Shown: in pieces, positions 8,163 to 16,003 of the stretch | How positions within the stretch are numbered: position 1 is the stretch's first letter | Layout of the letters: every line of letters starts with the position of its first letter | Assembly: GCA_905215405.1 (NCBI GenBank) | Contig: CAJMQE010000057.1 | Location: forward strand, 1-23,871 | Direction: 5' to 3' | Length of the DNA: 23,871 nt | Source of the DNA: an uncultured bacterium | Lineage (GTDB): Bacteria; Bacillota; Clostridia; Lachnospirales; Lachnospiraceae | Notes under the pieces: generated by a model | What the model was told of the DNA's origin: nothing | What the model saw: the letters and a program-made list of their open reading frames with translations, nothing else | The model's database searches: none | Made by a program: the position numbers and the translations under genes

Positions 8163-8939
8163 ATGAGATTCAGACCATGTATAGATATTCATAATGGAAG
8201 AGTAAAACAAATTGTAGGTGGAAGTCTTTTAGATCAGGGAAATCAGGCAGTTGAGAATTTTGTTTCAGAGCAGGATGCGAAGTTTTATGCAGAACTTTAC
8301 AGAAGCAGGAAAATTCAGGGTGGTCATATCATTTTACTGAATCCTGCTGGAACGGATTTCTACGAACAGGATAAACAGCAGGCATTTCTTGCACTTGATA
8401 CATTTCCAGGCGGATTACAGGTCGGCGGTGGCATGAATGATGAAAATGCCGGAGAGTTTCTGGACAAAGGTGCTTCTCACGTGATCGTGACATCTTATGT
8501 ATTTCGCAATGGGCAGATCAATTATGACAATCTGAACAAGATGGTAAAGGCAGTGGGAAAGGATAGGCTGGTCCTCGATCTGAGCTGTAGGAAAAAAGAT
8601 GGTGCTTATTATATAGTAACAGACAGATGGCAGAAATTTACGCAGGTAACAGTGACGGAAGAAGTCTTGCAGGAACTGTCTTCATATTGCGATGAATTTA
8701 TGATTCATGCAGTAGATGTGGAAGGCAAAGCCAGTGGTGTGGAAGAAGAGCTGGCAAAAATGCTTGGCAGATGGACGGGAAATCAGATCACCTATGCGGG
8801 CGGCGTAGGATCCTATAAAGATCTGGATACTTTAAAAGAACTCGGGCAGAACAGACTGGATGTGACGATTGGAAGCGCCCTTGACCTATTTGGTGGTAAC
8901 ATGGAATTTGAACAGGTATTAAGAAAGGTAGCAGAGTAG
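8163..8939 (+). CDS. hisA: ProFAR isomerase, eukaryotic-type HisA
   Basis: 258 aa. Start has AGGAGG 4 nt upstream. MRFRPCIDIHNGRVKQ and the glycine-rich phosphate loops (LQVGGGMND near 90, TYAGGVGSY near 210) are those of the histidine-biosynthesis beta-barrel isomerases; IHAVDVEGKASG is the second half-barrel acid region. The overall sequence matches the longer eukaryotic-type HisA (HIS6-like) better than the usual bacterial one of about 240 aa. Reaction known for the family: isomerisation of ProFAR to PRFAR in histidine synthesis. No other his genes are in the window, so it stands apart from a his operon. It leads a plus-strand cluster with a diguanylate cyclase (22 nt downstream), a Mg transporter and queH, which have no obvious pathway link to it. 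Confidence 0.85.
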   Translation: MRFRPCIDIHNGRVKQIVGGSLLDQGNQAVENFVSEQDAKFYAELYRSRKIQGGHIILLNPAGTDFYEQDKQQAFLALDTFPGGLQVGGGMNDENAGEFLDKGASHVIVTSYVFRNGQINYDNLNKMVKAVGKDRLVLDLSCRKKDGAYYIVTDRWQKFTQVTVTEEVLQELSSYCDEFMIHAVDVEGKASGVEEELAKMLGRWTGNQITYAGGVGSYKDLDTLKELGQNRLDVTIGSALDLFGGNMEFEQVLRKVAE

Positions 8940-8961
8940 ACCTGTCCTGCATTTTATAAAT

Positions 8962-10443
8962 ATGAAATTAATATGGAAACAAAGAGGAAAATTCAGATTT
9001 TTCTCTGCTTCAAAGATTGTAGCAGTCATCGTAGCAGTACTGATGGTGGGATATTTAGGGATTTTCTGGATGACGTATCGGGATTACAAGATATTGATGA
9101 AAGAAGATCTGGAAAAGATATCACAGCTGGCAGCTTCTAATATTTACAATAATATTGATAATGAGCTCACAAAGCCACTCTATGTGGTAAAAACACTTGC
9201 CCAGGATCAGCTTTTAAAAGAAATGATTCAGGTAAATGAAAAGGTGAGCGCTGAACAGGAAGAGAAATTTGATGAAGAAATCGTTGCATTTCTAAAACAT
9301 TACAAGGAAGTATATCAATACAGTAAAGTTTTTTATATCTCGGATAAATCTGGTAAATATTATTATGAAGGCGGTGTGTCAAAAGTGATTTCCCATGAGG
9401 ACACTTATGACCAGTGGTATTATCGTTTTATCAATAGTGGAAAACAGATTTCACTGGATATTAATATGGACGAAGACAACCAGATCACAACGATCTTTAT
9501 CAATAGTCGCCTGGAGGCATCCGATGGCAGACTTCTTGGCGTGATCGGAGTAGCTATGCTGATGCAGGATGTACAGAAAATGATCCAGGAAAGCGTTGGT
9601 GAAGCAGATGTACAGGCAGGACTGACGAATGCCCAGGGGGAGATCCTGGTCGACCTGAATACGGATCAGTCAGGTTCCAGAAATATTTTTGATACAGCAG
9701 AACTCGATAATGTACGTGCTGATATTTTGGAAAATAAGGATGGGCAGCTTGTATTCTGGTATCCTGGTGAGGGGTATAAGATCTGTATTACAACAGAATA
9801 TATTCAGGAAATGGAATGGTATCTGGTGGTGTGTAAAAACAACATTAAGGAATTGCGCTCTTTCCGAACGATCATGTTCCATAATTTCTGTGTGAATACA
9901 GCGATTGCTGTACTTTTAATTGTTATAATCGTGCTCCTGATCAGAAGACACAACCAGGCGATGTTCAAAGTGGCAACGATGGATTCCCTGACACGATTGC
10001 CGAACCGGCGTTATTTTTATGAGGTCATTCTGAAAAAAGCAATGGAAGAAAACAGTCAGAAAGTAGTCTTTATGTTTGATATAGATGATTTTAAACATAT
10101 CAATGATACTGCGGGACACCTGGCTGGTGATGCCGTGATCACCCAGGTCGCAGAAGTTGTCAGCAACACCATTGGAAAAGAAAATCTCCTTGCAAGGTGG
10201 GGCGGAGATGAATTTTGTGGTATTATATATGACAATGGTGCATGTGCAGATCAGATGATGGAAGAATTTCGTCAGAAGATCAGTGATATGAAGATCAGAG
10301 AAGATGGTTCTGTATCGATCAGTATCGGGTATGTTGTTGTTAACAGAATAGAAAATATTGACGATATGATTTCCATGGCCGATCGTGCACTGTATATTTC
10401 CAAAAGCAAAGGAAAGAATCAGATTACAAAATACAAGGAGTAA
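8962..10443 (+). CDS. Membrane diguanylate cyclase (extracytoplasmic sensor plus GGDEF)
   Basis: 493 aa. TM1 (about 18-40), an extracytoplasmic dCache-like domain (about 41-308), TM2 (about 310-330) and a GGDEF domain (about 335-493). The motif GGDEF at about 414-418 is intact, with DIDDFKHINDTAGH as the metal/substrate loop, so it should make c-di-GMP from two GTP. The inhibitory RxxD I-site is absent (GKEN at that place), so product feedback at this site is unlikely. No clear ribosome site precedes the ATG; translation may depend on coupling to hisA, whose stop is 22 nt upstream. The corA start follows the stop by 2 nt. The sensed ligand is unknown. Confidence 0.9.
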   Translation: MKLIWKQRGKFRFFSASKIVAVIVAVLMVGYLGIFWMTYRDYKILMKEDLEKISQLAASNIYNNIDNELTKPLYVVKTLAQDQLLKEMIQVNEKVSAEQEEKFDEEIVAFLKHYKEVYQYSKVFYISDKSGKYYYEGGVSKVISHEDTYDQWYYRFINSGKQISLDINMDEDNQITTIFINSRLEASDGRLLGVIGVAMLMQDVQKMIQESVGEADVQAGLTNAQGEILVDLNTDQSGSRNIFDTAELDNVRADILENKDGQLVFWYPGEGYKICITTEYIQEMEWYLVVCKNNIKELRSFRTIMFHNFCVNTAIAVLLIVIIVLLIRRHNQAMFKVATMDSLTRLPNRRYFYEVILKKAMEENSQKVVFMFDIDDFKHINDTAGHLAGDAVITQVAEVVSNTIGKENLLARWGGDEFCGIIYDNGACADQMMEEFRQKISDMKIREDGSVSISIGYVVVNRIENIDDMISMADRALYISKSKGKNQITKYKE

Positions 10444-10445
10444 TA

Positions 10446-11396
10446 ATGAGATTTTATGCGATACAGGATTCTGTCAGCGAGCCTGTGAAACTGCAGGATC
10501 TAAATACGGAAAAGATTAATGTAGGTTATATAGATTATGATGAGCTCAAAGATTGTTCTGAAGTTTTTGGGTTTTCGGAGACGACAGTCAAAGAATGCAT
10601 TACAGAAAATGGAAACTTTAGAAGCTCGATCGATGTCTATGATGATTATAGTTTCTGTATTATTAATATTATCGATCCTGCTGATCTGTACGCATCCAGG
10701 GACAGAATTGCAATATATATTAAGGAAAATTTATTTTTGCTGGTCAAGATCATTGATCATGATGATAGTACAGAGGATGTATTTAACTATGCATTGGAGA
10801 GAATCGGAAGATTCAAACAGGAAAATGTGACACTGGAGAAAGCAATCTATGCATTTATTTCAAGACTGCTCGATGGAGATAATAAAGTGCTTGAAAATAT
10901 AGGCGGCAGAATCACAGAACTGGAAGAAATCATGCTGGCGGGGGGGACGGATAAGAACTTTAACTATCGTCTGTTCCAGATGAAGAAAGATCTGATGGTA
11001 TTTCGTAATTATTATGAACAGCTGATCGATATTGGTGAAGAATTACAGGAAAATGAAAATGAGATCTTTACAGAGGAAGATCTGATGTATTTTCGAATGT
11101 TTTCAGAAAAGGCAAAAAGGCTGAGTGATAATGCACAGTTAAATATGGACAATCTGATTCATTTACGAGAAGCGTATGATGCAATGCTAGAGTATAATCA
11201 GAATACGATCATGAAGTTATTTACTACCGTAACAACGATATTTAGTCCGCTGACGCTGATCGTTGGCTGGTATGGAATGAATTTCAGATATATGCCGGAA
11301 CTCAATTCAAAATTTGGCTATCCGGCCGTGATCGGAGTCAGTGTAATCATTGCAATCATCTGTATCATTATATTTAAGAAGAAAAAGTATTTTTAG
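10446..11396 (+). CDS. corA: CorA-family magnesium/divalent cation transporter
   Basis: 316 aa, the usual CorA length. A cytosolic N-terminal alpha/beta domain and long helices are followed by two C-terminal TM helices; the signature YGMN is at 276-279, at the end of TM1, and the acidic periplasmic loop (RYMPELNSKFGYP) fits the family. It ends in a basic KKKKYF tail. Acts as a pentameric channel for Mg2+ (family knowledge). AAGGAG overlaps the end of the cyclase gene and lies 5 nt before the ATG, so the two are co-transcribed and probably coupled. It is of the divergent CorA group common in Clostridia. Confidence 0.92.
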   Translation: MRFYAIQDSVSEPVKLQDLNTEKINVGYIDYDELKDCSEVFGFSETTVKECITENGNFRSSIDVYDDYSFCIINIIDPADLYASRDRIAIYIKENLFLLVKIIDHDDSTEDVFNYALERIGRFKQENVTLEKAIYAFISRLLDGDNKVLENIGGRITELEEIMLAGGTDKNFNYRLFQMKKDLMVFRNYYEQLIDIGEELQENENEIFTEEDLMYFRMFSEKAKRLSDNAQLNMDNLIHLREAYDAMLEYNQNTIMKLFTTVTTIFSPLTLIVGWYGMNFRYMPELNSKFGYPAVIGVSVIIAIICIIIFKKKKYF

Positions 11397-11405
11397 GAGA
11401 AAATA

Positions 11406-12068
11406 ATGTTTATTGATAAAGAACATGTGGCAAAGGAATTCTTAGGCCGCAATTTCCAGAAAGAAATGGATAAAGTCCTTATGAATCTTGAAAAGGAAGG
11501 CAGAGTGCCAAAACTGCTCCTGCACAGCTGTTGTGCTCCTTGCAGTAGTTATTGTATCGAATACCTTTCAAATTATTTTGAGATTACAGTATTTTATTAT
11601 AATCCCAATATTTCGGAGGAACCGGAGTACAGAAGAAGAGTCGAGGAACAGAAGAAATTTATCAGGAACTTTCCAGCAAAATATCCTGTCTCGTTTCTGG
11701 AGGGAGACTACGATGCGCAGAAGTATTTTGCACGCGTAAAAGGACTTGAAAAATGTCAGGAAGGCGGAGAACGTTGTTTTGTCTGCTATGAGATGCGTCT
11801 GGATGAGGCGGCCAGAAAGGCAAAAGAGCTTCAAATGGACTTTTTCTGTACAACACTGACGATCAGTCCGTTAAAAAACAGCCCGAAATTAAATGAAATT
11901 GGTTGTAGACTTGCAAAGGAATACGGAGTTGCCTATCTGGTATCAGATTTTAAAAAGCGGGAAGGCTATAAACGTTCTATTGAACTGTCTAGGGAATATA
12001 ATCTTTATAGACAGAATTATTGTGGCTGTATTTTTTCAAAAATGGAAAGTGAACAAATAAATTCTTAG
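11406..12068 (+). CDS. queH: Epoxyqueuosine reductase QueH
   Basis: 220 aa. Family knowledge: QueH (DUF208) reduces epoxyqueuosine to queuosine in tRNA, a non-homologous replacement of QueG. Visible metal-binding cysteines are C42, C43 and C46 in LLLHSCCAPCSSYC, C124 and C127 in CFVCYEMR, and the late NYCGC pair, which fit its Fe-S and metal centre. AGGAG overlaps the corA stop and lies about 6 nt before the ATG, placing it last in the hisA-cyclase-corA-queH cluster. No other queuosine genes are present in the window. Confidence 0.93.
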   Translation: MFIDKEHVAKEFLGRNFQKEMDKVLMNLEKEGRVPKLLLHSCCAPCSSYCIEYLSNYFEITVFYYNPNISEEPEYRRRVEEQKKFIRNFPAKYPVSFLEGDYDAQKYFARVKGLEKCQEGGERCFVCYEMRLDEAARKAKELQMDFFCTTLTISPLKNSPKLNEIGCRLAKEYGVAYLVSDFKKREGYKRSIELSREYNLYRQNYCGCIFSKMESEQINS

Positions 12069-12097
12069 TGACACTGCTTCGGAATTTATGCTATAAT
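12068..12097 (+). promoter_or_regulatory. Promoter with extended -10 for the acidic LiaF-like gene
   Basis: GTGACA (12068-12073, 5 of 6) and TATAAT (12092-12097) are 18 bp apart, with TG one base before the -10 (extended -10, TGCTATAAT). It starts at the last base of queH, so the next gene has its own promoter with a leader of about 36 nt. Confidence 0.75.
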
Positions 12098-12139
12098 GCT
12101 AGTACGCTTAAAAGTAGAAAATATTGGGAGGAATTAATA

Positions 12140-12862
12140 ATGGCAAAGAAGAGATCAATCGCAAAAGCATTTGTCGGACTGACAGCAACAGCCGTTGCAG
12201 CAAAAGTCGTTTATGACAAATATAAGATATTAAAGGATAAATTTGAAAAAGAAGAAAATGAAAGCATTACAGACGAAGTAAAGAAATACAACGTCGTAGC
12301 TACAAGCAGAACAGTAGAAGTTGAAGATGAAGAATTTGAAGGCTGTGAAATCAAGGCAGTTGCTTCAAAGTTAGTCCTCGACCTCAGTCTTGCTGTATTT
12401 GAAAAGGATGAATATATCAATTTCAAGAGCAATACAAGTTCTGTAAAGATAATTCTTCCAGAAGGTGTAAATGTTACCTGTGACATTGAAAATGTAGCAA
12501 GTGGCATTAAGAACCTGGTTGATAATACAGAAGAAGAGGATATTCCAACTTTATTCATTATTGGTAAATCAACTCTGAGCCAGATCGAAGTAATTCCTGC
12601 CGGATTTTATGTAGATGATGACGATTTTGAAGATGACTTTGATGACGATTTCGTTGATGAGACAAATGAAGGAACAGCAAAAGAAACAGCAAATGAAACA
12701 GAAGCTGATACAGATGAAACTGAAACAAAGAAAGAGAAAAAAGAACAGGAAGAGTCAGAATATAGTACAGATGCTTCAACAGAGCATGTAGAAGACGATT
12801 CCAAAGAAACACAAAAGGATGAGGATGATGGTATCCAGATCCTTGATATTACTGAAGAATAG
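12140..12862 (+). CDS. Acidic protein with LiaF/toastrack-like domain, function unknown
   Basis: 240 aa from the ATG at 12140, chosen because GGGAGG lies 7 nt or so upstream and the promoter at 12068-12097 excludes the longer frame from 12068. The N-terminus (AKKRSIAKAFVGLTATAVAAKVVYDKY) is a short basic-hydrophobic helix that may touch the membrane. Residues about 60-160 form repeated beta strands (VASKLVLDLSLAVF, SVKIILPEGVNVTCDI, STLSQIEVIPAGFYV) that resemble the C-terminal domain of LiaF or DUF4097 proteins. Residues 165-240 are extremely acidic and low in complexity (D/E/T/K), ending in DGIQILDITEE. A role in envelope stress is possible by resemblance only. It appears to be transcribed alone, with a terminator directly downstream. 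Confidence 0.75.
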   Translation: MAKKRSIAKAFVGLTATAVAAKVVYDKYKILKDKFEKEENESITDEVKKYNVVATSRTVEVEDEEFEGCEIKAVASKLVLDLSLAVFEKDEYINFKSNTSSVKIILPEGVNVTCDIENVASGIKNLVDNTEEEDIPTLFIIGKSTLSQIEVIPAGFYVDDDDFEDDFDDDFVDETNEGTAKETANETEADTDETETKKEKKEQEESEYSTDASTEHVEDDSKETQKDEDDGIQILDITEE

Positions 12863-12889
12863 TACGGTAATAGCATTAGAATAGAAGTG

Positions 12890-12968
12890 AACTGGCAGAC
12901 CGTTTTGCATTTACTGTCCTGGTCGATTTTGGACTGGATGGAAAAAGCAGAAAGGTCTGCCAGTTTTT
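12890..12968 (+). terminator. Intrinsic terminator with long loop
   Basis: AACTGGCAGACC (12890-12901) pairs perfectly with GGTCTGCCAGTT (12954-12965), followed by a run of T. The loop of about 52 nt is unusually long and may hold further pairing. It ends the acidic LiaF-like gene. Confidence 0.8.
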
Positions 12969-13153
12969 TTGTTATAGGCAGGTATACAGCCAGATGTGAT
13001 GAATCTGATAGGTGGAAGGGGAGAGACGTGCAGCCAGGTATTGTAAGGTTCGGCAATTCAGACGGCGGGACTTTTTGCTTCGTGCAGGTATATAAGGAAT
13101 GGTGATCTGCATACATATAAAAGAGTATTTTATGGACGGACATTGAGAAAAAA
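12969..13153. other. Non-coding gap, nothing recognised
   Basis: Together with the terminator this makes a gap of over 300 nt between the acidic protein and the methyltransferase. A 72-codon frame crosses it but has no ribosome site and overlaps the terminator. No known riboswitch, tRNA or small RNA was recognised by eye. Composition is somewhat more G-rich than the surroundings (for example around 13010-13035), so a small RNA cannot be excluded. Confidence 0.5.
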
Positions 13154-13182
13154 CGGACAGTTGGGACTAACTGTGGTATAAT
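13154..13182 (+). promoter_or_regulatory. Candidate promoter of the methyltransferase gene
   Basis: CGGACA (13154-13159, 4 of 6) and a perfect TATAAT (13177-13182) are 17 bp apart. The -10 overlaps the first possible ATG of the methyltransferase (13181), which argues that translation starts further in, at 13217. Confidence 0.6.
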
Positions 13183-13216
13183 GAAAGATAATTTAAAAAG
13201 AAAGCTGGCGATTGTA

Positions 13217-13891
13217 ATGGAGCAGTATGATGCTTCTACGAAACTTTGGGATGACACTTATAAAGAGTGTGAGCTTAAAGATCTGACAGGCGTAAAATTA
13301 CAGGTAGAACCGTTATTTGATACCTGCCTGCAGATGTTTGCACAGTCAACATCACGTGTGATGGACTATGGATGTGGAACTGGTGACGTTTTGTTTCAGT
13401 GTGCCGATTTTGGGCATACGGACTATGGTCTCGGAATTGACCGTTCAGAGGTGGGAATTGATTATGCTGGAAAGATGGCAAATCTGAACCATTACTATGA
13501 GCTTGATTTTGTACAGGGAGATATATCTTATCTGGATCAGGTGGAAGAAGATTCCTTTGATGGCATAATTCTATCAAATGTGCTGGACGTCATGCCAAAG
13601 GACGTGGCAGAAGATGTCTATGAGCACCTGACAAGAATTCTATCGAGCAATGGATTATTGTTCGTGAAATTAAATCCATACTATACCGACGAGGAACTGG
13701 AGGAATATGGATTTGAAAGACTGAGCGACAATCTGTATGAGGAAAATGGTGTCCTGCGTTTCAGACAGGTCAGCACCTCTCGCTGGGAAGAACGATTTGA
13801 GAAAGAATATACCCTGGAAAGATATTTGGAATTTCCGTATCCATGGCAGTCAGGAATGAACCGGTTATTCCTGTTAAAGAAAAACCATTAA
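13217..13891 (+). CDS. Class I SAM-dependent methyltransferase
   Basis: 224 aa from the ATG at 13217; a 236-aa form from 13181 is possible but its start lies inside a TATAAT promoter element. Neither start has a good ribosome site. The Rossmann SAM-binding motif I is VMDYGCGTGDVLFQ, followed by GLGIDRSEVGIDYA (motif II), DFVQGDISYL and FDGIILSNVLDVMP (motif for the adenine/acceptor side). Substrate is unknown; the fold fits a small-molecule or protein methyltransferase of the Methyltransf_11/25 type. It lies alone between a terminator and the glnA promoter, so context gives no clue. Confidence 0.85.
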   Translation: MEQYDASTKLWDDTYKECELKDLTGVKLQVEPLFDTCLQMFAQSTSRVMDYGCGTGDVLFQCADFGHTDYGLGIDRSEVGIDYAGKMANLNHYYELDFVQGDISYLDQVEEDSFDGIILSNVLDVMPKDVAEDVYEHLTRILSSNGLLFVKLNPYYTDEELEEYGFERLSDNLYEENGVLRFRQVSTSRWEERFEKEYTLERYLEFPYPWQSGMNRLFLLKKNH

Positions 13892-13935
13892 TGACTTAAG
13901 AAAGTAAAGTGTTAGAAATTTACAAATAGAATTTG

Positions 13936-13964
13936 TTGACAAGTAATTGTTTCCTACATATAAT
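13936..13964 (+). promoter_or_regulatory. Full-consensus sigma-A promoter of glnA
   Basis: TTGACA (13936-13941) and TATAAT (13959-13964) match consensus at all 12 positions with the ideal 17-bp spacer. Transcription should begin near 13971, leaving a leader of about 115 nt. So strong a promoter in front of glnA implies control after initiation, in line with the attenuator that follows. Confidence 0.9.
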
Positions 13965-14000
13965 CTATAATAATGGATAGTCAACAATAAGGCATAAGGA

Positions 14001-14066
14001 ACTCTCGTAATGTATCAGGAGAACTGGATTTATCTGGTTTAAATGGTACGTTCGGGAGTATTTTTT
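14001..14066 (+). promoter_or_regulatory. Intrinsic terminator (attenuator) in the glnA leader
   Basis: The leader folds into one long hairpin. ACTCTCG (14001-14007) pairs with CGGGAGT (14053-14059); GTATCA (14012-14017) pairs with TGGTAC (14044-14049); GAACTGGAT (14021-14029) pairs with ATCTGGTTT (14032-14040 and overlapping a small loop, about 8 bp with wobbles). ATTTTTT follows at 14060-14066, and the ribosome site GGAGGG lies at 14074-14079. A terminator between promoter and gene points to regulated read-through. The ANTAR protein encoded just after glnA is the natural candidate antiterminator (inference). The textbook pair of hexaloop hairpins for ANTAR proteins is not obvious by eye. 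Confidence 0.7.
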
Positions 14067-14085
14067 AGAAAATGGAGGGTATCAG

Positions 14086-15420
14086 ATGCATAACTACTCA
14101 AAGGAAGATATTTTTAGGATCGTTGAAGAAGAAGACGTGGAATTTATCAGACTGCAGTTTACTGATATTTTTGGCGTCCTGAAAAATGTTGCAATTACAT
14201 CCAGTCAGCTGGAGAAAGCCCTGAACAACAATTGCATGTTTGACGGCTCATCCGTAGAAGGATTTGTCCGTATTGAAGAGTCGGATATGTATTTGTATCC
14301 GGATTATAACACATTTGAGATATTTCCATGGAGACCACAGCAGGGAAGAGTCGCAAGACTGATCTGTGATGTCTATACGACAGACAGAACACCGTTCGAA
14401 GGGGATCCAAGAAATGTATTAAAGCGTGCGATCAGACAGGCTGAGGATATGGGTTACGTATTCAATGTCGGTCCGGAATGTGAGTTTTTCCTTTTCCACA
14501 CAGATGACAATGGACTTCCAACGACAATTACCCATGAAAATGCAGGGTATTTTGATCTGGGCCCATCCGATCTCGGGGAAAATGTAAGACGAGATATGGT
14601 GCTTACACTTGAAGACATGGGATATGAAATTGAAGCATCTCATCATGAGGTCGCACCTGCCCAGCAGGAAATAGACTTTAAATATGATGAAGCTCTTGCA
14701 ACAGCTGATAACATAATGACATTTAAGTTAGCAGTTAAAACGATTGCAAAACGACATGGATTACATGCCACATTTATGCCAAAGCCGAAGTTCGGTGAGT
14801 GTGGATCCGGTATGCATATCAATATGTCACTTGCAACGAAAGATGGAAAAAATATCTTTGCTGACCCAGAAGGAGAAATGGGACTGAGTGAGGATGCGAG
14901 ACATTTTATTGCTGGTATCATGGAGCATATGAAAGCGATGGCTGCGATTACCAATCCACTGGTCAATTCTTATAAAAGACTTGTTCCTGGATATGAAGCG
15001 CCAGTACATATTGCATGGTCGGCAACGAACAGAAGTCCGCTGATCAGAATTCCAGCTACAAGAGGGCAGGGAACACGAGTAGAACTGCGTTGCCCAGATC
15101 CTTCCGCAAATCCATACCTTGCACTGGCAGTATGCCTTTCCGCCGGACTTGATGGTATTAAGAGAAAATTGACACCACCAGCCAGTGTAGCACAGAACAT
15201 ATTTGAGATGACAGAAGAAGAACGAGAAAAAGCTGGAATCGAAAGAATACCAGAAAATCTCTATGAAGCGCTTGAGTATATGAAAAAAGATACTTTTGTC
15301 AGGGAAGTTCTTGGCAATCACATCTATAATAAGTATATTGAAGCCAAAGAGACAGAATGGGATGAATATCGTAAACAGGTAACAGAATGGGAGATACAGG
15401 AATATTTGTCAAAGTATTAA
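14086..15420 (+). CDS. glnA: Glutamine synthetase type I-alpha
   Basis: 444 aa, the same length as B. subtilis GlnA. It joins ammonia to glutamate using ATP, in the cytosol, as a dodecamer (family knowledge). Visible: MFDGSSVEGF with R62 (the feedback-inhibition Arg of the alpha class), GPECEFFLF with metal-binding Glu, GSGMHINMSL, the flap Glu at 304 in VPGYEAP, and RGQGTRVELRCPDPSANPYLALA. The short alpha form lacks the 25-residue insert and adenylylation site of the beta class, so control is by feedback and transcription. GGAGGG lies 6 nt before the ATG. It is first in a probable operon with the ANTAR gene 37 nt downstream. Confidence 0.98.
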   Translation: MHNYSKEDIFRIVEEEDVEFIRLQFTDIFGVLKNVAITSSQLEKALNNNCMFDGSSVEGFVRIEESDMYLYPDYNTFEIFPWRPQQGRVARLICDVYTTDRTPFEGDPRNVLKRAIRQAEDMGYVFNVGPECEFFLFHTDDNGLPTTITHENAGYFDLGPSDLGENVRRDMVLTLEDMGYEIEASHHEVAPAQQEIDFKYDEALATADNIMTFKLAVKTIAKRHGLHATFMPKPKFGECGSGMHINMSLATKDGKNIFADPEGEMGLSEDARHFIAGIMEHMKAMAAITNPLVNSYKRLVPGYEAPVHIAWSATNRSPLIRIPATRGQGTRVELRCPDPSANPYLALAVCLSAGLDGIKRKLTPPASVAQNIFEMTEEEREKAGIERIPENLYEALEYMKKDTFVREVLGNHIYNKYIEAKETEWDEYRKQVTEWEIQEYLSKY

Positions 15421-15457
15421 TGAAGTTTGCAAACTGAAATGAAACGGAGGCAACTGT

Positions 15458-16003
15458 ATGTCGAGTATTATTGTGGCATTTCCCAAGCTGGAAGATGCCA
15501 GGACTATCAAGAATCTCCTGGTTCGTAACGGTTACGATGTTGCATCACCCTGTACCACCGGCGCGCAGGCAATCAATTTTGCCGATAGTCTGTCTGATGG
15601 AATCATCATCAGTGGATACAAGCTCGGTGATATGTTATATTCAGAATTATTTGAATATAAACCAAAAAGTTTTGAGATGCTGCTGGTCGCATCAAAGAAT
15701 CTTTGTGTAGAATGTGCAAATAGTGACATCGTCTGTGTATCCATGCCCCTAAAGGTGCATGATCTGCTCAATACGCTGGAAATGATGCAGCAGGCACAGA
15801 TCCGTAGAAGACGTAAGATGAGAACAACGCCTCGCAAGCGGGATGAACAGGAACAAAAGATAATTGACAGAGCAAAGCAGATTCTTATGGAAAACAACGA
15901 TATGTCAGAGCCACAGGCTCACAGATATATACAAAAATGCAGTATGGATAGCGGTAACAGCCTGGTTGAATCAGCAAGTATGGTAATTGGAATATATTCG
16001 TAG
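15458..16003 (+). CDS. ANTAR RNA-binding regulator with degenerate receiver domain
   Basis: 181 aa. Residues 1-110 have a receiver-like fold (SSIIVAFPKLEDARTI, SDGIIISGYKLGDML), but the phospho-acceptor position holds Ser52 rather than Asp and the N-terminal acidic pair is missing, so ordinary phosphorelay is unlikely. Residues about 125-180 form a three-helix ANTAR domain (EQKIIDRAKQILMENNDMSEPQAHRYIQK). Family knowledge: ANTAR proteins bind leader-RNA hairpins and prevent termination. The position right after glnA, whose leader carries a terminator, suggests it controls glnA and perhaps its own synthesis; how it senses nitrogen without the Asp is open (ligand or direct binding to GlnA or PII are guesses). 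GGAGG lies about 7 nt before the ATG. Confidence 0.9.
   Translation: MSSIIVAFPKLEDARTIKNLLVRNGYDVASPCTTGAQAINFADSLSDGIIISGYKLGDMLYSELFEYKPKSFEMLLVASKNLCVECANSDIVCVSMPLKVHDLLNTLEMMQQAQIRRRRKMRTTPRKRDEQEQKIIDRAKQILMENNDMSEPQAHRYIQKCSMDSGNSLVESASMVIGIYS

Noticed and set aside
12887..13105. 72-codon plus-strand frame
   Set aside because: No ribosome site, overlaps the terminator hairpin, and its composition is unlike the neighbouring genes.
12607..13257. 216-codon minus-strand Ser/Val-rich frame
   Set aside because: Antisense of the acidic low-complexity tail; the Ser-rich pattern comes from complementing Asp/Glu codons.
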